This document shows, one piece after another, positions 32,591 through 43,818 of a stretch of DNA of 64,000 nt. Within the stretch, counting starts at the first letter, position 1. Each line of letters begins with the position of its first letter. Source of the stretch: Chlorops oryzae (lineage: Eukaryota > Arthropoda > Insecta > Diptera > Chloropidae). The notes below the pieces were generated by a model, which did not search any database, was not told the origin of the DNA, and saw nothing but the letters and a program-made list of their open reading frames with translations. Position numbers and translations under genes: made by a program. The stretch spans positions 79,746,994 to 79,810,993 of the forward strand of contig CM035808.1 of the NCBI GenBank assembly GCA_020466095.1, in the 5' to 3' direction.

Positions 32591-33597
32591 GATATGGCAA
32601 CGTTGCACAAAATTAAACGAAATATCGATTTTTTTATCGGAAAACAGATGTTTAAATTTTTAGTCAAAGAGTATAGATATAGAAGAGGCGGCATTTCGCG
32701 TTACGCGCTCTACGCTTTTCACTCATTCGTTTTTCACGCATATCGAAAGAATATGAACTTTTTTCGCAACAGAACATAAACAAAACAAAGATGAGAAAGG
32801 AAAGAGAATATGCGAAAAATAGCTTTGCAACCAAAACCAGTTCTGGCTTTCCTTTCTCTTTCACTCATTAGCATTTCGCGAGTTGCCGTCGCTCACGTTG
32901 TGTGTTCATTTTTTTGTCGTTTCGATTGAACGGAATATGAGAACGGGAGAGTGTGCGTTCACGTACACTTTACGTTCGCTTACACTTAGCCTACGTTTGT
33001 ACTTGGACGTTGTGTGCTTCGAACATTTTTGGCTTCTTGAAAATGAAAAAATCATTTTTCGAGTCTGCTGCTTATGTTGTTTATCTGTTGCTACCCGTGC
33101 AACGCAGCGAAGCCGCCGTTCGGTTTTGTAGAGTGCCTTCCATCAAGCGATTTACGGAAAAGTGGAGGTCTTGTCGGCTGTAAGATGCTTGTTTGAAAAT
33201 ATATGTTCTTTTGAAAGTTGTTATAAAAGTAATTGGTTAGCTCTGAATTTTATTTTTCACGTGTAGGGCCGTTAAAAAACGTAGTTAAAACAATATTTTT
33301 ACGCGTTTTTGCCATCAGTCTTTACATTCCCTAGAAAATAATAATATTTTCTGTAATGAAACTTAACCATTATCCATAATTCTCACATGTAAAAACGTAG
33401 AGGGCTAACCTTTTTTTTAACCCTTTTCTGCCGAACGGCAGAAAAAATACATTTTATAAAAACAAATTTTTAGAAACATAAATAAATAAATTAATTCGGA
33501 AACATAAATATATAAATTCCCTCGGCGAACTAGCAAAGAGAATTTACTTTTTACTTCTCTCCTACGTTCTCCCCCGTTATTATCATTAAGCAACATA
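32591..33597. other. Gene-free interior of the older TIR element
   Basis: Short frames only; none resembles a known protein. Confidence 0.55.
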
Positions 33598-33746
33598 TAA
33601 GTAGGGTTCTTCATTAAAAGGCAAAACACGACTCACTGGAATTAAACACATGAGAGTGGTAGAGACGGATGACATTACATCTCCGTCCCTCTTATGAGTT
33701 TCTTTCAGTGAGACGTGTTTTGCCTCTTAATGTAGAACCGCACTTA
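33598..33746. mobile_element. Palindromic MITE (149 bp)
   Basis: The two halves are near reverse complements: TAAGTAGGGTTCTTCATTAA and AAGGCAAAACACG on the left are mirrored by CGTGTTTTGCC and TTAATGTAGAACCGCACTTA on the right. Flanking 8-mers GCAACATA and GCAACAAC match at 6 of 8, compatible with an old hAT TSD. Confidence 0.6.
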
Positions 33747-34586
33747 GCAACAACAACTTTCTACCTTTCACAGTGATCAAAATTCAAAATTTTACTCGTA
33801 AGTTTTGGAGAAAAGTATTTTCAAGTCTTACAGGCTTTACGCTCAAATAACTAATAAAATCCCATGTCCAATTTTACTTCAAACATAAATTCAAATATAT
33901 TTCTGTGTGAATTTTAATTGAACATCTTGGAAAATTTGTAAAGTGTAAAAAAAATTATTTTGCCCAAAAAATTATCTGTACGAATTCATATTTTACACAT
34001 TGTCCTTCACATGCATGACAACGAAAATCCTTCTAACACACACGCACACATATGAAAAGTTGTTATTCTGATTTGTGTCCAAAGGCATGCGAAAGTAATT
34101 CGCCAACGCAGGCGTGCATAAAGTCAGCAATAGCGCAGCCGAAGGGGAGCCCCTGAAATAAACATAAGCCTCTCTAAAAAGTTTTTATATAGGAATATGT
34201 TTTGAAAAATTTAACTTTTATTGAATAAATAAACAAGGCTACCTCATATTTGATATTGAAATCAAACTCAAGTAAATATGTATTATATGACTTTCATATG
34301 AACTTTTTACGCAGACCCTTGAAAAAAAATTTTAACTCCGCGCCTGAAAGACATTGGTTGTTTACGATTTCATTTGCCTTCTGTATTTCTTTCCATTTCT
34401 TTGTTTTGGTTATTTTCTACTATCGCACGTGGTATATTCTCTTATGATATGCATGAAACTCAGAAAGAGGGAAGTGAGAAAATTGCGAAATGCCGCCTCT
34501 TCTATATCTATACTCTTTGTTTTAGTTTCAAGTATTTTATGCGGAATGCATGAAATTAATTCCATCGTATGGATTTATATAACAAA
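33747..34586. other. AT-rich stretch without recognised gene
   Basis: No supported feature; low-complexity and short frames only. Confidence 0.6.
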
Positions 34587-34592
34587 CAAACG

Positions 34593-34827
34593 TCTACAAT
34601 TCATAAGAACTTTATTATATTAATATTAATAGTACAAGGATGATTACAAATAAAGCAGCTAAGGTCAAGACTCCTCGTTGCTGTCGGTCACCAGAGAGAG
34701 AGCTTTACCCAAAATCTCTCCCCGGATGTCGTCGTGATTATCAGCTGTTGTTGACATCAACCTTTCTAGTTGTCTTGCTTCGGCGCTGCCACGTTACTCT
34801 TTTAAGTGGTAGGATTTTATTCCTACA
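34593..34827 (-). repeat. Gypsy D 3' LTR
   Basis: Starts on the minus strand with TGTAGGAATAAAATCC and ends near GAATTGTAGA; ends set by the TSD. A terminal CA is not obvious. Confidence 0.85.
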
Positions 34828-34849
34828 TTCCCCTCGTCCTAATTTGATG

Positions 34850-36819
34850 CTATTTGAAATCGTTCAACTCGTTTTCTTGAACGGGTGGAACGTCGGAGTG
34901 AAGGTGTCGTAGGTTCAACCGAACTAAAGTCTTCCGCAAGGGCTGAGGACTTTGGACCGGTGGGCTTTGGGATGGTGTTGCCTCTTCCATTGTATTTCGG
35001 TAAGGACTTTGTGTTTCTATCTCTACCTCTAAATGGTCTGGGCCTGTGGATGTAGTGGATGCAGGGCTTGGCGGTGCTTCACGGATCTGGTTCTGATGTC
35101 TCCTGATGGGATTACCTTTGGTAGCTATTTCGTACATCATGGTTCCGATTGGCTGAATAATATTTCCACGGATCCACCGATCAACTCCTGAAAAATTTTT
35201 GGCGAAAACGGCTTGTCCTTCTTTGAATTTAGGGTTCTGCCCGATTTGGTTACTCTTTAGAGGTAGCAATGCTGCCAATAAATTTCGTGGTTGTCGTCCA
35301 TGCAACAGTTCAGCCGGAGACTTCCCTGTTATGGGATTAGGAGTGGATCTGTAAGAAATAACCAATTTATGTAAAGCACGATCTTTATCGGAATGGTCAC
35401 GCATATTTTTTTCGAACGCTTCTTTAAAAGTTCGAACAAGTATCGTGTTGGAAGCACAAAATGACTGAAAAAGTTCTGATGTAAATTGTGGCCCGTTGTC
35501 AGTGACCAGGGTTTCCGGTAATCCTTCAATGGCGAAGACTCGTTGTAGTGCAGTAAGCGTAGCGGTCGATGTAGCGGATTTCATCTCAATAATATAAGGA
35601 AATTTTGAAAATGAGTCTGCGAGTATCAACCACTTACTGCCGAAGAAGGGTCCCGCAAAGTCAAGGTGGATCCTTTGCCACGGTGTTTTCGCAGGGGGCC
35701 ATGGCAAAAATTTTTGCTTCGGAGAGGGTGCCATTTCGTTGCATGGAATACATTCCTTTGACAGTTTCTCTATAGCCGTGTCTATTTGCGGAAACCATAC
35801 ATAGTAACGAGCCATCTGTATCATCCTAATTTTTCCCCAATGTCCTTCATGTATCATTTCCAAGACGCGTTTACGTAGGCTGGTAGGGATAACTACGCGA
35901 GGATGTTCTGTTTGGTACACCAATACATTCTGTTGGCACGACAGCGCAAAACGTCTATCAAAATAGGGTTTCAGATGCCGTTGTTGGGTTGGAAGTTGAT
36001 TGGGCCATCCTTCTACAATCCAACGCCGAATAACACTAAGGTCCGTGTCGTTTACCGTGTGTTCAGCAATCTCGGTTGATTTTACAGGAAAAGACTCTAA
36101 AACTAGCTGAAAAGCCTCGTAGCCACTGAATAAATTCTTCTCTAAGTCATCAAACTGCAGATCTTCTCCTGCGGGCAGTCGTGATAACGCGTCAGCATTA
36201 TGATGTTGCGATGTTGGTTTATAGCGAATAGTGTATGTGTAGTTTTGCAATAGAATTGCCCATCGCTGCAATCGGTGTAATGTCATGGTTGGGAGTTTCT
36301 TCTGTGGATGGAAAATGGTTGTTAATGCTTGGTGGTCTGTGCAAAGCTCAAATTTTCTTCCATATAAATATTGATGAAACTGGGTTACCCCAAAAATAAT
36401 AGATAAAGCCTCTTTTTCAATTTGGGAATAATTAAGCTGTGACGTATTTAATGTCTTAGAGGCGAAGGCAATTGGCTTTTCTGTTCCATCTGCATACTTA
36501 TGGGATATCACTGCTCCGATGCCGTATTTGGAAGCGTCTGTGGCAAGCACTATGGGAAGACTATTGTCGAAGTGTACCAGTTGGACAGCTTTCACTAACT
36601 CCTTTTTTAAAAGGTTGAAGGCGGCCTCTTGAGCTTGGCCCCAAAAAAAATCAGTAGTTTGTCTACGCAGTAAGTTGAGAGCAGAAGCTTTAGACGAAAA
36701 GTTTGGAATGAATTTATTATAATAATTAATCTTCCCAATAAAGGCTTCCACTTCCCGTACGTTGCGAGGTCTAGGCATCATTCTGATCGCATCCACTCGT
36801 TTTGTTGTTGGTCTTATCC
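34850..36819 (-). CDS. pol: Gypsy D RNase H and integrase part of Pol
   Basis: Continues the RT frame after the nested MITE. It begins with the RT thumb/connection (GIRPTTKRVDAIRMMPRPRN), then RNase H (ATDASKYGIGAVIS, FASKTLNTSQLNYSQIEKEALSI, YKPTSQHHNADALSR). Integrase has the H2C2 region (HEGHWGKIRM, CIPCNEM), HLDFAGPF (Asp 1) and VTDNGPQF (Asp 2). After FCASNT it jumps to VRTFKEAF, so the segment that normally holds YHP-x-SNG-x-AER with the catalytic Glu is deleted in frame. Integration by this protein should fail. A C-terminal GPF-like and Pro-rich tail follows. Confidence 0.9.
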
Positions 36820-36827
36820 CCTTAGAA

Positions 36828-37335
36828 CAGTGATGTGCATAACTAACACATACAAAATTAAGCATTTTTTACTATGTATGAAGCATTTCGTTTTATTCGC
36901 TTTCAAAATAAATCGTCTGTTGCAAGGTTGAAATTTTAATTTTTTCAAAAACTCCGAAATAGACTAAATAATATACATTTTTCATACATTTTGGCCGTAC
37001 TTTTTTTTTCATAAAAGTTTTATAATAAAAAATTGGTTTCGATAATAGATATATAGAAATTATTTGTTTTAACTTCAAAAACATTACGTTCTTCATTAAA
37101 ACGAACCCAAAAAGTTAAGAAAAGTCAATAGTCTCCGTCATGAAAATCTGTTGATAACAACGATAATTGAATGGAAAATGTGTACTTGAAAAAAGGAAAG
37201 AAAGTACCTAAAATATCAATCATGGGGTGTTTCTAGGGGCAACGTGAATTTGTATCGTACACTATTCGTGTGACACTAACACAAATGCCAAAAAATCCCT
37301 AGCTTATGAGAGATCATAGGGCCTGCACATCACGG
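36828..37335. mobile_element. hAT MITE nested in Gypsy D (508 bp)
   Basis: Starts CAGTGATGTGCA and ends TGCACATCACGG (inverted, with changes in the last bases). A perfect 8-bp TSD CCTTAGAA flanks it (36820-36827 and 37336-37343). It interrupts the Gypsy RT coding region and brings a stop codon at 37304. No transposase inside. Confidence 0.9.
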
Positions 37336-37343
37336 CCTTAGAA

Positions 37344-39496
37344 TCAATGATGTGACCAACGTACTCAATCGCGCTATTAGCAAATAAGCATTTTTCTTTG
37401 CGGCAACGTAAGCCATATCGCGCCAAGCGTTCGAACAAGGTACGGACATTAGAAATGTGTTCTTCATCTGTCTGGCCGGTTACAAGTACATCGTCTAAGT
37501 AGACAGCACAGCCAGGAATTCCTGCTACTAACTCTTCCATTAATCGTTGGAAAATTCCTGGGGCGCTGGCAATACCAAATGGCAGCCTTTGGAACTGGTA
37601 TAGACCAAAGGGGGTGTTTATGACTACATATTTCTTCGCTTGTTCGGTGAGCTCAATTTGTAAATAGGCTTCGCTCAAATCCAATTTTGTAAAAAATTGG
37701 CCACCTCTAAGTTTAAGGAATAGTTCTTCTACTCGCGGAATTGGGTACCGGTCTACCTCTATCTGTGGATTCAGCCCGACCTTGAAGTCACCACATACTC
37801 TCAGCGACCCATTCGGTTTACGAACGACGACCATGGGTGCTGCCCACTCGCTTGCGTTGATAGCTTTTAATACCTTTCTAGATACTAGTCTGTTTATTTC
37901 GTTACGTACCTCATCGTGTTGGGCAAAGGGTATGTTGTATGGCTTACAATACTTTGGAACGGCATTTGGCTTCAAACTTATGTTGGCTTGGAGCAATGTG
38001 CATAATCCAAGCTCTTTTTCGAATATCTTTTCGCTTTCTCTGGTCAAATTCTGTAAGGCGTTGAGTAGTGATTCTGAAGGTGTTATCTCTGTCTGTGCGA
38101 GTGATGCGACAATCGCGGTTGATGATGCCCGACCTGTGGGTGAAAAAAGGACATTAACGCACGGTATTTTATTCGGAATATCAATATAAAAATTTAATTC
38201 TCTGAACCAGTCCAGTCCTAGGATGTTCGGAGCGCCCTCGCTAAGAGCGACTACCAGGGGTAAGGTTAGGTTGTAACCATTTCCTACGTTTGCCTTTAGA
38301 ATCCCTTTTACGGGAACGCGCGCGCCACCGTATGCTGATAAAATTTCCTCCGCAGTGATGCAGGGGGGCTGGCCCAGTTTTCGATATCCAGTTGGACCCA
38401 GAATAGAGCATGTGGCACCCGTATCTACTTGAAATATAAGGGTGGTCTCGTTTATCTGAAGTTCCACTTCGATTTTGTCGTTATTTCGATGAATCATATG
38501 TACGGTCTGAAGGTCCACTGATTCCAATGCCAGCGAATTGATCGTTTCTACGTTGTTGACTTTGCTAGCATTTGGATTGATAGACTCATTTCGGAGGCAT
38601 ACTGAGGATATGTGTCCGGGTTTTGAACACGTATTACATCGCGTTTGGTTCTTAAAATGGTAGCACTCGCTTCTAACATGGGACACTCCACATTTTTGGC
38701 AGGATTTTAAGGGTGTCGTTGACTTCTTCTTTCGGTTCGGCTTTGATGTCGTTAATGAGGATGCTGCTGATTTGGTGACAGCCTGAACTACAGGCGACTC
38801 TTTCGTTTCCGACTCCTTCATTTCTGAGCACATTTTGGCTGTTGCCTCGTACACGGTGGCAATTTGTAGGACTTCTTCGAGTGTGGGGTTGGGTTTTTGC
38901 AATGCGGCCGTTCGTACCTTTTCATGAATTGTATGTATGACGACCATGTCCCGGATTTTGTTATCCACATACGATTCATTGCATTCTGTTTTAGAACAGT
39001 TAAACAAACAATCCTTAGCAATACCCCGCAGCTCCGCCACCCAATCGTTGTAACTTTGACCAGGCTTCATTGTGTTACGATAAAACTTAAAGCGGGCACT
39101 CAATACGTGCTGTCGTTCCACAAAGTGTTCGTTGAGCGCTGTGACTACTTCCTTAAACGTCCTATCCTTTACCTTTCCGTCGAACAGTTTTTGTAGGAGC
39201 TCTAAGTTGTCCGCTCCGATCCAGCTCAAAAGGCAAGCGCGCTTTGTTGTTTCCTCTGCCACTCTATTTGCCACAAAATGTTGCTCCAATTGTAGTAAAT
39301 ACGTACTCCATTTGTCACTTAGTTTGTTGAATGCGCGGAAGTTTGGTATAGCCACTGCTTGTTGTTCGCCGGACGTTCTATCGCGTGAGATCACACTCTC
39401 GATGAGCTGTCTATTCGACTGCATTATGTTTTCCAGCAATCTCTGATTTGCTTCCTGCATTCGCTGGATCACTTTCTCGAATGCTGCAGTCTCCAT
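37344..39496 (-). CDS. Gypsy D Gag, protease and RT part of the polyprotein
   Basis: Starts METAAFEKVIQRMQEAN (ATG 39494-39496). Gag occupies about the first 250 residues; zinc knuckles CQKCGVSHVRSEC and CNTCSKPGHISSVC lie near residues 265-300. The protease site is FQVDTGATCSILG, about residue 350. RT carries WAAPMVVVRKPNGSLRVCGD and the catalytic YLDD at 37490-37501. No stop or frameshift occurs up to the nested MITE. Gag and Pol share one frame, as in several insect Gypsy lineages. Confidence 0.92.
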
Positions 39497-39614
39497 GTCG
39501 AAAATGTGTGGTTATGCACGGCTTGGCAATAATGTGATTTCCTTTTATTAAGCTTTTATCAACTTAACTCCACAAACTCGTCGCCACTGTTAGATTTTCT
39601 AGTCCGGCGGAACG

Positions 39615-39852
39615 TCTACAATTCATAAGAACTTTATTATATTATATATTAATAGTACAAGGATGATTACAAATAAAGCAGCTAAGGTCAAGACTCCTCG
39701 TTGCTGTCGGTCACCAGAGAGAGAGAGCTTTACCCAAAATCTCTCCCCGGATGTCGTCGTGATTATCAGCTGTTGTTGACATCAACCTTTCTAGTTGTCT
39801 TGCTTCGGCGTTGCCACGTTACTCTTTTAAGTGGTAGGATTTTATTCCTACA
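39615..39852 (-). repeat. Gypsy D 5' LTR
   Basis: Partner of 34593-34827, nearly identical. A standard tRNA primer site next to it could not be identified. Confidence 0.87.
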
Positions 39853-40038
39853 CAAACGATATTTCCATAGACTCTTTTGAGATAAAATCGAGGCTAAATG
39901 CTACCAAAATGTTTTTATTTTTTTTGTTGTTGTTTTAATTTTCAATTATCAGCTGTTTTACAGAAGTCCACAATAGAAATCCACAATCAATTATAGTGTG
40001 TTACCCCAACATAGACTTCTTTCATTGTAGTATGAAGT

Positions 40039-40867
40039 GGCGACATGACATAAGGCACAAATGACATAAGTCACACAAAAAAATGACACAAGGCCCAAAA
40101 TATTAAATTCGAGTTTTTGTGTAACTTTGACCGCCGATATTTCGCAAATGCGGTCTTTCCGCAATTTTGCGTCTAAATTTCCTGGTGACGCTAATCTTTT
40201 CTATATAAATTTAATATGGTCTATCTCAATTGGTACTTGACGACGTCTGTCGGGTATAAAATAGAAAATACTCAAAAACTTTACAAATTTTAATGTAGGA
40301 CACAGACTTAATGTTTTACGCTATTGAGATGAGGGGGCTTCGCCCCCTGCTCGCTCGCTTCGCACCCCCGCTTTCTGCACGCGTTTTTTTTTTTATTCGA
40401 GTTTTTGTGTAACTTTGACCGCCGATTGACCGATTGATTGACTTTTACAGCTTTTCGTGCATAAGGATTAAGTTTTCCCCCAACTTTTGCCCTGACCAAG
40501 GGTTTCAACCCCTTTTTTCCGCGTGGTCCGTGTGCCCATCTCCAATCCAAACTAATAAAATCAATGAACCCACACTGCCTCTTAAAACTAAAATTTCCAA
40601 AAATGACATAAGGCCCAAAAATTTGGGTTTTATGTCATATGACATAAGGCACAATTTCGTCATTTATTATATTGGGCCTTGTGTCATTTTTCTTTTTTGG
40701 GCCTTATGGCATAATGACATAAGACCCAAATAATTTTATGACATAAAACCCAAATTTTTGGGCCTTATGTCATATGCCATAAAACCCAATTTTGTATGGA
40801 ATTTTTTTGGGCCTAAGGTCATTTTTGTTTTGTGACTTATGTCATTTGTGCCTTATGTCATGTCCCC
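40039..40867. mobile_element. MULE-like element rich in ATGACATAAGG motifs (829 bp)
   Basis: TIR begins GGCGACATGACATAAGGCAC on the left and GGGGACATGACATAAGGCAC (reverse complement) on the right. A perfect 9-bp TSD GTATGAAGT (40030-40038 and 40868-40876) fits Mutator-like elements. The ends carry many copies of GACATAAGGCCCA in both orientations, at 40039-40120 and 40600-40867. No transposase. Confidence 0.78.
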
Positions 40868-41135
40868 GTATGAAGTCTATAGACTTTACACCATATGTCT
40901 GTCAATGCTATAAGAATTGATGGTCAACAATTGGCAAGTGTAAAAGACCTCATACGCACAAAATGAATCGATATTATGCGATGTGCCGCGTATCGATATA
41001 TATCGGATATTATCGAACTATTTTCCCAGCTCTAAACTCTAGTTCAACACTTGGTCGCCATTTTATGAGCTTCGATTGTATGGTAGAAATAGGAAAAGAA
41101 AATATATCTGCAATTAATATTTTGAATTGATTGAA

Positions 41136-41255
41136 ATGGCAGATAATGGGAGAAAGCTAAACGAGTTGAGGGTATGCGACTTGAAAGCTGAACTTGATAA
41201 ACGTAAACTTGAAATTGTTGGTACAAAAGCGACGCTTCTGGAACGTTTAGAGAAG
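41136..41255 (+). CDS. SAP-domain gene (Saf-B-like), exon 1 coding part
   Basis: An ATG at 41136 gives 40 codons ending at a GTAAG donor (41256). The peptide KLNELRVCDLKAELDKRKLE and GTKATLLERLEK is a SAP motif (about residues 7-40), the DNA-binding fold of scaffold attachment factor B. Dipteran Saf-B proteins begin in this way, followed by an ALxDEGxxP segment as seen here in exon 2. It is a nuclear protein binding AT-rich DNA and RNA. The identification is by motif and order from memory; an older duplicate cannot be excluded. The phase is 0. Confidence 0.7.
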
Positions 41256-41315
41256 GTAAGAAAATCAATAATAAAACTATCCCGAGGTTTAGAACTAATG
41301 AAAATATTTCACTAG
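41256..41315 (+). other. Intron of the Saf-B-like gene (60 bp)
   Basis: GTAAGAAAATC at the 5' end and TTTCACTAG at the 3' end; phase 0; the size is typical for flies. Confidence 0.72.
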
Positions 41316-41720
41316 GCCCTGAAAGATGAAGGGTTGGAACCAACAAAGCACATATTTGAAACGAATTGTGATCGAAGAAGGTCATATGACACAACAATAA
41401 AAAATAATCAGGGGCAAGTATGTGATGTAGCTATAAAAGAAGAACCAATGGACACAGTAGAAGACGACAATGAGGCAAGCCATGATGGAAATGGTGATTA
41501 TGAGATTGATCAGGTTGGCGATGTTGACGATGAATGCTATATAATCGAAAATCAAATAAATGTCGAAGATGCGGTTAAAAGTGGTGAAGAAAACACTAGT
41601 GATGGCGATCCACTGAAACATACAAATAATGATGTTGACACCGATGCCAACAATCAGGAAAATGAAGAGTCTATCAATTTGACTATTGGCGAAGAAGAAC
41701 AGAAACTTTTGCATGATGAG
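41316..41720 (+). CDS. Saf-B-like gene, exon 2
   Basis: 135 codons, from ALKDEGLEPTKHIFE through an acidic stretch (IKEEPMDTVEDDNEA, DVDDECYIIENQINVED, NLTIGEEEQKLLHDE) to a GTAAG donor at 41721. Saf-B proteins have such an acidic linker between SAP and RRM. The RRM exon was not found in the window up to 64000 on this strand. The gene is therefore either extended by a very long, transposon-filled intron or truncated. There are no stops in the exon, which supports a live gene. Confidence 0.65.
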
Positions 41721-42131
41721 GTAAGATTTTTTGAAGTCAGCAATAATTATTTCACCGTGCAATTTTGAGTACATAATTAACATTCATTGTCCAAATGCTA
41801 CTTTGATGTGAAAATGATGCTTTATATGGTATAAAATATTGTAAATATTCAAATTTGACATTTAACGGTATGGTAGTGTCTTAAAACCGAAACAAGACGT
41901 GTTTTCATGATTTCATTTGATTAATTAAATCGTAGTCGCGTTCTAGCTGAGCTTAAAAGATGCAGGGCCAAAAAATTTGTAAATGGAAAATTTTTCGATT
42001 CCATGGTGATCCCCAAGCTGGCCAAAGGCCAGCGGTTCGTCTTTCTTTTGGAACTGTAGCAAGTCACCATTTTGTCAACTGTATCCACGCCGCCTTTAGT
42101 ATAAAAATTAAAAAACTGAAAATCACAGATA
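41721..42131. other. Intron or intergenic stretch after the Saf-B-like exon
   Basis: No exon with RRM similarity is visible. A CTGGCCAAAGGCCAG palindrome lies near 42017-42032. Confidence 0.45.
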
Positions 42132-43474
42132 TCAAGAAAAGAAGTATGAAAACAAACCTTTGGTTTTATTATAATATTTAATTATTATCGGCAGATTTTT
42201 TCCAAAAGAGTCTACATCATTAGAATGATGCATTGTGCTTTGCAGTATTACGCAATTGTCCTTTCTACCAATGTATGATACGAGTGTAGTATTTTCGGTG
42301 AATGCAAATGTTGATTGGAACAGCGGAACTCGTTTGCATTTTAAAAGTTTTGGTGGGATACTTCTTTTGTTCTTGCGCATTGTTCCAACCATTGTTAGCC
42401 CTCGGAACAACAACTTTTGGCCAAGTTCGTATGATGAGAAGAAGTTGTCCATTGTTATATTATGGCCTTTTAAGCCATGAACCAAATCCAAGACTACTCG
42501 CTCTCCTTGATTTTTTTCAGCTATGCCACCAACTGGCTTACCTAAATACGGCTGGATCTTCCAAACGTAGCAAGTTTCAGAGCAAACTAATAGCGAAAAT
42601 TTAATTCCGTATCGTGCAGGCTTAGACGGCATATATTGTCTGAACTTGCACCTACCACGAAATGCAAGCAATTGTTCGTCAACAGTAAGACATTCAGATG
42701 GGTTGAAATAATCATCCAGTAGCTCAGACCATTTGTCAAATACTTCACGAATCGGTGAAAATTTATCGTTAGAAATTCTCAATCGTCTGCTCATAACGTC
42801 ATCGAAACGAATAACGCGATTCATGTATTGAAATGTTTTCTTTGGCATTATCGCTCTAAATATAGGACGTCCATATTCACCATCGAACAGATCCAACATT
42901 GTTTCATTCCTGGATCTTAATTATGGCTATTATAACTAAGACTCATTTCAAACACAAAAAATATACCTGTAAACTCCAGCCAAAATGAGAACACCGATAT
43001 ATGCACGTAACAAGCTCGAGTCGATTTCAATATAGTTGTCGCCGCATTTGGCCTTCGCATATGCGTTTGACCATTTGAGAATGGTATTCTCAACAGGTGG
43101 TGGAAAAAATAGCATAAAGGCATCTTTAGTATCATCGATACGCGCTCTTGCATATCTTGTTGTGCCTGGACGCAAATTGATGACATTTTCACTTCGTAAT
43201 CTTCCAGTACGATCTTGGATTGGTTGAGAGCTCCATACCGTATTGTCTTTTGAGACAAACAATGGATCAACAGATTATCTACGGATGAGATTCCGATTGC
43301 AGCGACATCTTCACTTTCTTCCATACTATTACACTCAGAATTTGCTTCGCTTTCTTCAGAATCATAATTTTTTTCTGGCACGTAATCTTCATCGCTGTCA
43401 GAAAAGTCTTCGTCATCAGAAGCATTCAAAAGATATTCCAGTTCTTCGCTGGATAGATATTTTGGTCTAGTCAT
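42132..43474 (-). pseudogene. piggyBac-type transposase with an intron, frameshifted
   Basis: The acidic N-terminus (from ATG 43472-43474) is followed by a frame change near 43262-43290, then SKDNTVWSSQPI and AGVY. A GT-AG segment of about 50 bp (near 42913-42966) separates this from RNETMLDLFDGEYGRPIF, and splicing it restores a typical reading. The last part has LTVDEQLLAFRGRCKF, the Asp-containing TVDE motif, KPARYGIK and ITMDNFFSS, hallmarks of piggyBac DDD transposases. The end is truncated relative to full-length proteins (no Cys-rich C-terminus seen). TTAA termini were not located. Confidence 0.88.
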
Positions 43475-43818
43475 TTTAACGCAACCAACGACAAATAAAA
43501 ACTTTGAAGTAAAATTTTTTTTTCTGAATTACTTATCCATAAAGCGGCCCGCACATAGCACATCATGCAGCGCTACAAGCCCGTGTACGTGTGCAGCGCT
43601 TTGCCCGCACACGGCGCGCTGCTATTTCATTTTTCGTTTGCCCGTTTTGAGTGCGGACGACAATTCCAAATGCGGATGAAATTTTCTTTAGCAGCGGTTG
43701 TAGTTTCTGATAAGAAGCTAAAGTGCCGAAAAGGAGGAATGTGAATGAAAAAATAATTCTGGAAAAGGAATGCATTAACACATCGAAATTTGTTATATGA
43801 TGCATATATATTATATAT

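Larger units (their letters stand above)
34593..39852 (-). mobile_element. Gypsy (Ty3-type) LTR retrotransposon D
   Basis: Near-identical LTRs (34593-34827, 235 bp; 39615-39852, 238 bp) differ mainly by small repeats, and a 6-bp TSD CAAACG flanks the whole (34587-34592 and 39853-39858). Gag, protease, RT, RNase H and integrase follow in Ty3/Gypsy order on the minus strand. The only large interruption is a 508-bp hAT MITE; the length removed by excising it with one TSD copy is 516 bp, a multiple of 3, so the coding frame is otherwise continuous. Integrase has lost its catalytic Glu region. Confidence 0.93.
32440..40912. mobile_element. Older long-TIR element enclosing Gypsy D and a MULE-like element
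   Basis: About 150 bp at 32440-32590 (starting TAGCACTGACAGACATA, with CATAGACTT and TTATTGTGGACTTCT inside) reappears inverted at about 39960-40912 (TATGTCTGTCAATGCTA at its end). The right arm is split by the MULE-like insertion. Subtracting the two insertions leaves about 2.4 kb without a recognisable transposase. The TSD is not resolved. Confidence 0.5.
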
